Of a stretch of DNA of 64,000 bases, positions 50,001 to 62,000 are shown in pieces. The notes under the pieces were generated by a model. It saw nothing but the letters and a program-made list of their open reading frames with translations. It searched no databases and was not told the DNA's origin. The position numbers and the translations under genes are program-made. Positions within the stretch are counted from its first letter, which is position 1, and each line of letters opens with the position of its first letter. Source of the DNA: Phoronis australis (lineage: Eukaryota; Phoronida; Phoronidae); the NCBI GenBank assembly GCA_002633005.1, contig NMRA01001027.1:1-64000 (forward strand), read 5' to 3'.

Positions 50001-53000
50001 ATTAAGCATCTGAAAAGTCAACAACTGTGGTAAAATTAGTTGAATTGAGACAATTTGTATATCGTGTGACGGCAGCGTTAATCCAAGTCTGTGTGATATT
50101 CGTTTATTTAATAAGACGCCTGGTTGCCAGACACTGTTTGCACGTCATAAGCAAATAGTTCAGAAGAGGGTGAAACTAAATATTTGTATACAGAAATGTA
50201 GGCACCTACCTGATGCAAACTAACACAGCAATTACAATGAGAGTAACACCTGATCCCGAAACTGAGACGACGATGATGATAATGTTGTCTCCACTACCAG
50301 ATGGTTTCGTTTCGTCACTTGTTGGTGTGAATGCCGGAACATTTGTTGGCAGATCGGACGTAAAAGCATTTTGTTGAACAGAAGTTGCAAACTCGTCTAC
50401 TGTTGTCAATGTCTGAGTTTCGTTTTTCATCACTCCTGCTGTTGTGTTTGCTTCCTCTGTTGTTGCTGCAGTTGTTGTTGTTGTTGTTGCAGTTGTTGTT
50501 GTTGCAGCTGGTGCAATAGTCATCGTTGTTGGTGCTGCCGTAGTTTGGCAATGATCCTCATATCGAGTTTCATTCAATACCGTAAGATTTTTCAGCAAGA
50601 CTGTTATGCTATAATTGCCAGTAGTGACGTAGGATAAAAGCTCCGTGTCACATGGGAATGGACTTGGAAAAGGAGGAAGCTCTGGAGGTGGAATGCAGCA
50701 TGAACAGTTGATGCCAGTTGCAGACACAGTCTGGAAAGAACAACATTTGGTTATTAGAGGAGTCAGACACCGATGTACTGAAAATGCAAGGTTTTGTTCC
50801 TGAGACGTGGAAGGCATTTTTCAGGGTGCAACCATGGCAAATGATGTAGTATGCTGGTCGCAATGTATTGTTTAACTTGTAAGAACCATGAGCCAGGTGA
50901 TAACTGGTCATTTGTTATCGCCTATCTGACATATTAGTTGTTTTCCTTTGTTACGTTTTTGTAGGATTTAACAATACAGGTCGCATCGATATTGTACCTT
51001 GGGCAGTACATCAGGTTTTCATGAATAATGCAACTGCTGTGTCAGTATCTGCAAACTTGAACTGGAATTGAGATTCATTGCAAACTTGCAACTCATGACA
51101 GAGAGTGGGTTTTTCAATGGAGATATCAATCTTTTGCTCTATTGAGGGAGGGAGTGAGGGAGTGAGGGAGGGTGGGAGAGAGAGAACGATTTCGAGGATA
51201 GCCCGTATTTAAAGTTCAAGCTTGGTCTCAGTTCTTCCTTGACAAAGTTTAGACTTGCGTATTTTTAGAGGTCAACTTAAAAATTTTGATAACCGTGTGT
51301 ACCCCTCGTCAAAGCGCCACCAGTCACCGACGATGAAGTTACCTGCTGTCTCCGATCACTCAGTGGCACGATCTCAATACCCATTCAGTGTCATTTGCCA
51401 TGCCAACAAATAAATCCTTATATATCGTGAATGCTGTAATTAAGAAATATCATATTTTTTACCTGGAAAAAGGAAGTCTGACTTAGCGCCCCAGCGGCTA
51501 ATTCAGTGAGCGGAGTTCATGTATGCAGAGCCAGGGTCCTGGATCAGCTGTGACCACAAGAGCCCATAAACATGGCTTAGCTCAGGTGAGTCATTGTTGT
51601 ATTTCTAAATGCAACCAACTAANTTGCTTCCTCTGTTGTTGCTGCAGTTGTTGTTGTTGTTGTTGCAGTTGTTGTTGTTGCAGCTGGTGCAACAGTCATC
51701 GTTGTTGGTGCTGTCGTAGTTTGGCAACGATCCTCATTCAATATCGTAAGATTTTTCAGCAAGACTGTTATGTTATAATCGCCAGTAGTGACGTAGGATA
51801 AAAGCTCCGTGTCACATGGGAATGGAATTGGAAAAGGTGGAAGCTCTGGAATGCAGCATGAACAGTTGGTGCCAGTTGCAGACACAGTCTGGAAAGAACA
51901 ACATTTGGTTATTAGAGGAGTCAGACACCGATGTACTGAAAACGCAAGGTTTTGTTCCTGAGACGTGGAAGGCATTTTTCAGAGTGCAACCATGGCAAAT
52001 GATGTAGTATGCTGGTCGTAATGTATTGTTTAACTTGTAAAAATCATGAGCCAGGTGATAACGGGTCACTTGTTATCACCTATCTGACATATTAGTTGTT
52101 TTCCTTTGTTACGTTTTTGTGGGATTTAACAATACAGGTCGCATCGATATTGTACCTTGGGCAGTACATCAGGTTTTCATGAATAATGCAACTGCTGTGC
52201 CAGTATCTGCGAACTTGAACTGGAATTGAGATTTATTACAAACTTGCAACTCCTGACTGAGAGTGGGTTTTTCAATGGAGATATCAATCTTTTGCTCTAT
52301 TGAGGGAGGGAGCGAGGGAGGGAGAGAGGGAGGGAGAAAGAGAACGATTTCGAGGATAGCCCGTATTTAAAGTTCAAGCTTGGTCTCAGTTCTTCCTTGA
52401 CAAAGTTTTGAATTTAGACTTGCGTATTTTTGGAGGTCAACTTAAAAATTTTGACAACCGTGTGTACCCCTTGTCAAAGCGCCACCAGTCACCGATGATG
52501 AAGTTACCTGCTGTCTCCGATCACTCAGTGGCACGATCTCAATACCCATTCAGTGTCATTTGCCATGCCAACAAATAAATCCTTATATATCGTGAATGCT
52601 GTAATTAACAAATATCATACTTTTTTATCTGGAAAAAGGAAGTCTGACTTAGCGCCCCAGCGGCTAATTCAGTGAGCGGAGTTCATGTATGCAGAGCCAG
52701 GGTCCTGGATCAGCTGTGACCACAACAGCCCATAAACATGGCTTAGCTCAGGTGAGTCATTGTTGTATTTCTAAATGCAACCAACTAATTCCACTCCCAT
52801 TTTCACAAAATCAAAATCAAAATCATGATTTTTAATTAGTAGTCAGTCACTGTGTGTTTTCTTCTGTGCCAAAGAATTTCTCTTAAATTGGTTGTTACTG
52901 ACTGACTCGTGCTGTATTAACGATACCATGACCTTCAGAATACCAATTTTTTATGTTAAATGGTCTGCCTGATAGGGTGGGCTCATAGTAAATAGGAAGT

Positions 53001-56000
53001 CAAGTGACGTGCATCATAGAATAAAAACAAAACGCTAATGTTGACCAAGAATACATGTACTTATGTTAAAAAATACATCTGATCTCTTGTGCATGGGTTT
53101 TAAAGTGGAAAAATGTCTCTACATCAAAAATGGTTGCCTTTAACTCTGAAAGATGTTATGCACCTGCAGAATTAAATTTCCACTGGCTGCATTAACTAAT
53201 GATTCAATGTTCAAGATTGTCAAATTCAAAATGGACCATAGCGGCGGCATCGTCAAGAGTTTTATACTTCAGACACTTAAAATTTACCCCACTTGAAACT
53301 TGAAGTAGGGGAACCTTAAGGACACTTAGGATTAATGCTGCCGTCTTCAATGATGGATATCCGTTTACAGCAAGAGAACAGTCTGGTCCATAATATACCA
53401 GTAACACAATACTTCATTATCAGCTCTGTCTTAAAAATACATAAGTGAAGATCTTATTCTGATGTTACATCAGATAACAACTGAAACAAATTGACATTTG
53501 ATATTATAGTTGGATTTTAGAAATGTGAGTCTTTTTGAATACCCAAAAATATTTTTACGGTTGTATGACTTCTACATTTACATTCAATTTTTACTTCTAT
53601 ATCCCTTGTTACACTTTTGAGCCGTGTCTTCGTCATCAACTTAAATACTTATACCAAACAATAAAAACAGTGTGAATCCTTAGGCGGGGAAAAACATGCT
53701 ATAAACAAGGTTTTCATATACCCCTGATAGACTGATCTCATTAAACTTTCACTGTATGATATTTCAAAGTTTCTTCAAAGCAGGTCCCAATATGGCAAAA
53801 CAGTGATTGAAATTTTATTTCATCAAAATTTTCAACAAAAGTAAACAAGAATTTTACTTGACTACTTGAAATTTTGAACGCTGTTGAAAAAAAAATATAA
53901 AAAAGAATACAATTTTGGTCATTATTTTTTTTAATTTGAGTAAACTTTAACAAATTTTAAGAACTCAAAATGCCAATTGGACAAAATGCTTTTTTAGGCT
54001 CACATCATACTTCTGTTCGTAATTAGGAATGACTGATAATGTTCTTAAACCTTTGCAGCAACCCAGCCCAGAATATTACAGGAGCAGATCTAGGATATCA
54101 TGAGGGAGACCATTTTGCAATATCTGTGCCCACTTCTCCCAACACATGTACATACAAAAAGTACACCATAAGCAAAACACAAACCTGGGATTGTTTACAT
54201 TACCTTTCAACAAATAACCACAAAAATCCTCAGCACCCAAAATACGAAATTCTGCACTGTCCTGCACAATGTATATTTTCCAACACTACTTTATTGTGCA
54301 ATTAAATTCCTACACTGTTTCAGAATGCCTGTTGTGTATTGGCCAGCAATCCACATTGCCTGGCAGTCTAGACTACATCAGCTAATGTTACATAACCTTA
54401 CAATTACCCATATAGCACTGCAGCTGGTGAGGTGTTGACACATCACTTAGCATGATTACATCTTAAATCACCACTTGACAGGTCAAATTATCATTGCTGA
54501 CCAAACAGTTACATAACAGGACTGTAGCCTTGCCACTACCTAATAGCCTATAATGCACTTGTTACAGTAGTTCCTACAGGTGCTAGCTGCCACAGGATAG
54601 ATTTATCTGTTAAAATTTACAATTAAATTTGCATTGTTCTACCTTCACTGTTGTTAGGAAACATATTAGGATTATAAAAGAATCACGTTGACTGTTCTAT
54701 TCGCATGACAGTCACAAATGTTTGCATCCCCAAGATATGGAAATCTGTCATTTAGTAATGCACCATAAAAATCCAGACCAGACATTCCTATTTCGGTAAA
54801 TGCCATTAACTCTTGACCCCATGACCTATGGAAATTAATTCTATTCAAATGTTCCCAGCCATTGTAATATTCAGCAGGTTCCAACAGTCAAAGGTCGCAT
54901 TGTCATTATGACATATGGTAATTCTTCACTTATTTTGCATAAAATAATTGTAAAAATAGTAATTTTTCCATTGTCAAACGCTGATAACCTTTTTGCACTT
55001 ATGACACGGTTGTAATAGACTAAAATGTTCTATAAAAATATTTTACTTTTGTGGAGAAATATGGTTTCACTTGTCAGCGGTGTTGTGGGCTAAATAAGTG
55101 ACTAAACTTCCACTGATAGCGTAGGTCAAAAATGATGCCATACAGTCAGGAGCCTTGTCAGTAAATACCCAGTATTGCAAGCGTACTGAGAGAATCAATC
55201 TTGGTGAAAAGCGCATACATTTTGCTGTATTGAGCACAGTAACTAAATATACCACAAGTAAAATTTTACTTTGAAAAAAATCAAGCCAAATTGTGTTCTA
55301 CAAGGTTTCTACTAGCGGCCCACTGTCAACACATACTTTTTTATTATGAATCCAACTATCCAAAATTGTTGGTATGAAACTAAACACCACATTTCAAGCA
55401 TTACAGTTAAAGATTTGCGTATTTTTGTCTATATGAAGGGAATCTCATTTGTCAGGAATTTAATTTTGAAAAGACCCCTTCTACTCGAATACCAATAACG
55501 GTCAGGCAAATGTTGTTCATGTTAGGCCCTGTTGCTTCTGCTCAGTCCCAACTCATTTTGACAACCAGCACCCGACAAGCTCAAGAAAACAGAAGTATCC
55601 TCCGACCCATTTCAGCTGGTATTGGGTGGCGATCGGCAAAAACACAAGTACCCCACCCACCAGTTGGCATCAGGTGTCTTTTTGAAAATATAACAACAAT
55701 AGTCGACCATGTTTTTTCACTATGATGAATACCACTATCGCGAATTTTATAACCGAGTTGAATGCCACTTTATCATAAAACTGGTTCAGCTTATCACCGC
55801 ATGACTCGGGTGTAGCTCCCCAAGTGTTATATCTCTTATGTAAGGTGAACTTAAAGGGACTGTGTTCTTGGTTTGCCAGGTTTCCATTGAATATACATTT
55901 GCATGCTCCTAACTATGCTAAAGTACACAGCAGAAACTAAACGACAATGCTATATTGAGATCGTCTACGCTAAACAAAGCGCAGTAATGTTATATTCATT

Positions 56001-59000
56001 GACAATGTGAAAGCAAAAAATTCTACAAATAGGTGACCTTTGCACTAATGATGTACCTTGGGGGCTCACGTAGCCTAGATCATGCAGGGTTGTTCCTCAA
56101 CACCACGTCACAATACTTACTGGATATGGTTCAGTGATTTGCGGCGGGTCATTTTTGCATCAAAACTCATTCTTAAGAACATTTAGCAGTTTTCAAGGTA
56201 CTCCATGTTCACATCTTTGCTACATGTTGTGTTTCTAACTAATTTGGCCAGCAATCACAGAGATAAGTAATTGGCCTGCAAGTTCCACTTTAAGAAGCTA
56301 GCTGATTCAAATCTCTTCTGAGTCACGATTGGCCAATAGTGAATGATAATGTCAGACAGGGATCTTCTGATTCGTGATTGGTTGCGTAGCTTACACAATG
56401 ACACAGGGCCAAATGCCGCAAGCTGATCATGTTGAAGAGACCTCAGACGAGAGCTATCTCCACCGATAAATTTATTCAACCACAGTTTAATCAATTTTGC
56501 ACAAAAATAGTTGACGAGACTGTTATTCTACATTTTCAGTGCTTTGGTACATTGCTGCAAATACTTAAAACATGACACCTGTACATTACGGACAAAGATT
56601 GCTAACAATGACGCTGATTTTTCATTTTATTTATTATTTTAAAGAAATTTGTGTGGTACAAATAATATAAATTCAATGAAAATTAACATTAGACCATGAC
56701 CAATCGTGAGGTGGCTATGGCAGGCCACTGTATCTTTAAAAAACTTTGCTTGCATGCACTTGTGTGGCTTTTAAAAAAACACTTCTGATGACGAAGGCAA
56801 GCACTTTTTTAAGTTGTGAGACATAGGTTTCAAAATGAGTCAGAGCACAGGTCAGAACCAGCTATGTGAGCTTTCCACATCTTAACATAAGATCAAAGTA
56901 CCTCAGATCTGCAACAATATACAATTTCCCCGAAACTAAATGAATGTCCAGATCCAGCTAACCTGAGGTATGAAAATATTTTCACAGACAACCAAGAGAA
57001 CCAGTTACAGTTTCATTTTCACCATGCATTCCAGACGCACAGGTGATAGGTTTTACAGCACTTTTGATTGTGGTGTCTAAACAAACCTACGTTTTTATTC
57101 ATGGTTGTAGTGGAGTAAAATTATCTGCCCAGCCTCAATTCTGCGGCAGTGGTAACATTGCTGAAGCCGAGCTCATAACAATTATCAATTTATCAAAAAA
57201 TCATAATTATCGTTAGTATTAACAACCTATCAACAAAGTTATCTATAATACCATTGAACAGGTACTACAAGGTCTACTAACTAAGCACCAGTGCCAGTGC
57301 ACAACTCTTTAGCATTGTGAAAGCACAAAAGCGTCTTTCACTTAAACCAAAAAAATTAAATTTCTGGTATGCAACACTGGCCCAGCTGAGAGGGACAATG
57401 CATATTTTCGTTGAGACATTTTGGTGTTAACCGCCTGAAAACACCTGCTGCAAAACAGTGACGATTTGACCGCACGACAGTCGCAAAGGATAAATAAAAT
57501 GCTATGAAGAAACATCCACCAGCATTAAATCCGTACGAGAACATGCACGTGTTGTCTACCAACTACACTATCCCCACCTAGTGACAAGGCGTATTTCATT
57601 ACGTCGCGGCTATATGACAAAATGTCTTTTGGTTGACTACAACTCCACATCACTGAAAACCAATTACTGAACAAAGCCTTCACAAACACGGGCATTCCAG
57701 CAAGATTTTCTTAACGATTAGCTTTGTCACAACCAGACCAAACTAGAAATCAATGTCACCAATGAGATGCCTGTTATCCTCTAGTGATTGCATTTATTAC
57801 CTCAGCTTGCTCAACCACTATGAAGTCTAAATTGAAAATATTGAACACCTGAAAGCCTGAGCCGTTTTACGTCACAGGTATATTTCAATACCTGTGAGGA
57901 CATTGAGCCATCAATATTGCAATGCACTTCAGAAAAAATGGCTCATTCTCAGTGATGAACACAAACTGAGAACGAAGCAGTTGTGGTGATAGCTGAAAAT
58001 CAAATTTATTTCTTTCCAATGGACATGATTGTTTCACCAATTAAAGAATGCATTCTTGGGTTTAGTGTTGGATGAACAGAATATTGGAAGTTATTAGCCA
58101 TGACCAGAGATATAGAATAATGAAATTTATGTTGTTTTTATGATTTTAGTACACCAGTCGGTAATTCTTGTTGATGTCTGATAAACATTTGCTGAAATCA
58201 AGACAATGGATTTTAGCAGTGAAATACACCAAAAACACTGTCATTCATCTTGTGGTATAAGTTTAGCTAGCAGAGTAGTTGGCTGTGACCAAGAAGGTTG
58301 ACTTTCAGGTTCAAATTCGCACTGGAACTGACCTCAGCATTTAATCATATTTCTTGCCAATAATTATGTCACTTTAAAAACGTTACTTTGCAAGCGCAAT
58401 ACAATGTGCACCATCTCAATGATGATTCATAGACGAGTTCAGTTTGGGTTTGTTCAAGATGGAAATGACCCTTCTCATTGAAAAGACAAGTGTGGCTGTC
58501 ATATACAAAATTGACTGGGAGAGAGCAGTAGGACAAGGGCTTGCACACACCATTAACTTCATTTCTCCCAATCTGAATTCTTAAGCCATGGCAATAGACA
58601 CTTGAATGGGTGCTTGAAAACAAATTAATAACGAATAGGACAGCTGGGTAGAGTACCACTCAGTACTAACTGAATGACATTCACTTCTTTGGACAAAACA
58701 AACAATATCAGAATGCTGTCTCATCACTGGAAAGGTCACCTAGACCACATGTGCAAAGACAGTCTAAAATTTCCTCACATTTTCCTGGTCTACTATATCA
58801 ATATGTGTGAAGTTCCTGAATGGCTCAAGACCTACATTTTGTTATTTCCTGGTCTGAGTTACACTAAACTGGTCAGATTCACTTTCAAAATGTGAACACT
58901 ATCTACACATCATGGTCTATCACTTAGTAACAAATAAGAAATCTGCTCCTTGGTTTCACATATTCACTGGTTTCACATGAAGGCACAGACATGCACCTGT

Positions 59001-62000
59001 GTACACCCTGACCGCCTCACACTGGCATACAGGTACATGGTCGAAATACGCGGAAAAACGAAAGATGAAAAAGGTTTTCACAACTAACGGTAACTTTTTA
59101 GAATGAAGTCTGCAGCAGGAATGCACTATGCAGTTAAATAAGCCATACATTTATACGGTGAGAACTATATTCGACACCGGCAACAATTCAGCAGCAACAG
59201 CTGAAACTAAAATTGAAAGTTAACTGGGTGAAATGCTAACACCTACAATAATCACAGCATGAAACTATTCACTGAAAATTCTTGTGCAGTGAAAGCAAAA
59301 AGTTCAAGGTGATGTAAGACCTTATGGACAAGTTTGTATTTAAAATACAGAAAAATTGAATCAAATACTGGAATTTGCTTATTTGAGTTAGCATACCACA
59401 ACTGGATGTTGCAAAACTTTCATGTATTTAGCCAAATATATGCAAAACTATAGATTTTAACTCAGAAAATATATACGTAAGTTTCTGAAAGTAGAAAGCA
59501 TGTACAATTTTATGTCTGATTTCATACCAATTTGACATTATTTGGGTCATGTCGCTATGTTTTTATCAAAATTTAGCATAAAACACACATGCATGCATAG
59601 TAAAACAATGGCGTCTACAAAATGACCAAATTTTGCTTGATATAAATGTTCAAGATGAAACACCTGAAAAAACCAGTTAATTTTCTAAATTATTATTGCG
59701 TTTTTGTTTTAAGCAACTTTTGAGTTTTCTTAAGTACTATTTTTTTATGGCTCCTCATACAAAAGTGGAACATTTCAAAATTCCTAACGTGTTTTGGAGA
59801 ACAGAGCATAAAGTATCTGAAAGTTTCACATGAATCTAATCAACCGTTTTTGAGATAAGACGTTACAAAGTTTGCCAAATTTTATTGAACAGCTGCCAAA
59901 TATTGTGAAGCTTCCTAACAGGATGACAAATAAACTTATGACAGCTTCAGACTGCTGGCCAAACAATTGAAAGATATCTGGTAACTTTCTAGGTATTTCT
60001 GCTTGACACAGATATGTAGAAATTCAGCACTGCCGTTTACCTTGATAAATTGCCAGCAAATTATGGTAATAGTCGGATATAACGTGCCCGCATTTTGAGA
60101 ACCAGTTTTCTCCACTGAGTAACGGGCATCAAACTGGTTCTCAAAATGTGGGCACATTATATCTGACTATTGCCATAATGGTAATAGTCATTTTAGCATT
60201 ATCCAGCCATAGTTCATTGTTTTCATAAAAAACAAGCCCACTATTACTGGACTTTGATATAAATAGCATCCCTAACCTACTGTATGTTCAACCAGGCCTT
60301 CAAAAATATGATGTAAACTAAAAGCTCAGCTCAAAACCAAACACTGATCGTTTTACGGGAATTTCTGCAAATGGACACTTTCAAATGTACTTCCATCGAC
60401 CTGCTGGTCTATTTGGAAAAGTATCCGGATCATGTCATACCCTCAGTTTTGTCATACATTATGATAATAAGAAGGATATTCCATAGCGGGTTCCAGCTTG
60501 GCAACGTTCGTAACCACTGTCACAAGCTGATCATGCTCCCTCTGTGGAGAGTCTGAGAATGAGACAACTAAACAGGGAATGACTGACTTTTACCATCAAG
60601 TTTCAGAGATAGAAAAGCGAAGGTACGCATGCTGATAAGTGGATGAGAATCGATTTTGCTGATTTTTTCATGTCCAACATCGGGTAATTAGACAATAAAT
60701 TGCGACATTATGCGAGTAACTACACACAGGTTTAATGGGAAATGGTTTGAGTTTTTGACATTTCGTAACAATAACCGGACTATTCTATTATTCAGTACGA
60801 CATTAAGAGGGCTCTACTGCATATAAATAAAACTAAGCAAACACCCATTAAAAAGGCTATATTATGATTGGTCTTTAAGTTCATAGTCCACCCCTCACGG
60901 TTTTTAGAGAACACATCTGGGGAAACAAAAATGCAAAAAATGTACTGTATTCCAAATATACGCCATGGGGATTCCTTGTCAGAAATTTGTGGACGGACCC
61001 ATTTGCACAGCTTCTGTACTCATTTTTTGAGGACAAAACACTCGAGAGAACACCTCACTAGGTTTTGTTAAATTCATACAGACTGTGTAAGCCGTCTTGC
61101 TTATGAAATGTGAAGGCTACCGACGACGCAGTAGAGTATTTAGTGAGTGGTGTTCTCAAAAATAGTTGAGAGGTATGAATAAACATCTACACTGGAAACA
61201 GACTGATATTATCAGCCTTTAGTGGGTTTGTAATACTGTGCTACATACAGCAGTGCCCTGATCAAGCATATTAGCTGTGGCAATGCAGAGATGCCTACTA
61301 TTGCCCTTCGTGCCTGTAACCATTGCTAACCATTGCAGATAAATTAAAAACTTATGTTCCGATCATAATGTTATATGATAGAATCCAGCAGTGAAAATAA
61401 ATAGGATAGATCTAGATGTCTTTAATCATAGCACTGCAAACGGTACCTTATTGAAAACATACATCTGAACTTAACCTTTAAACCCACACACCTTTTATGT
61501 AAATAAGTATACCAATATCTGCAGTCTCAACCATGGTGTCACAGCACACTTATTTTTTGTGATAAAACCTCACCATCACTGACACTTAAAAGATGCACAC
61601 AATAATTAGGTTAAGCTGAAATTGCAAACACCAAAATGGAAAAACACAAGTTTTCAGTGGTAAATTTTTCTAATGTGGCTATAGACAAACTCCATTTGTT
61701 CCGGGATTAGAGACATAAATTTTTTTCAGGTGTAATGTTGGAATGCTAACTCATCATGATTAAAAAACAAAAGAATTTAGAATTCCACCTCAAAACACAA
61801 ATCACAAAACAATGATTTTCCAATACGACAATGCATGAGAGAGAGCCAAAGAGAGAATACAAATTTGTTAACTTATTTACAATTTGCAGATTATTGGCCT
61901 ACTAAAATGAAACAAATATAGTCATGTGCATATCTAAGCATATGAACGCCAAGGGCAAAGGCAGCTTCAATGACTGAGACCACCTTGCAATATAGAGTTA

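Larger units (their letters stand above)
50448..52788. repeat. Direct duplication of 1.17 kb meeting at a single N
   Basis: 50448-51622 and 51624-52788 are the same sequence with allelic-level differences. The N at 51623 is exactly at the junction. Copy 2 carries a truncated mucin exon 2. Confidence 0.95.

Noticed and set aside
50371-50637. Cys-rich + strand frame (FLCCCCSCCCCCC-like)
   Set aside because: Antisense of the Thr codon run in mucin exon 2.
53204-53407. - strand frame with SLAVNGYPSLKTAALILSVL
   Set aside because: A possible acceptor and donor exist, but the phase does not fit between the signal exon and exon 2 without an additional unseen exon.
54672-54884. - strand frame MEPAEYYNGWEHLNRINFHR
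   Set aside because: Looks protein-like but has no convincing splice borders, family match or phase partner.
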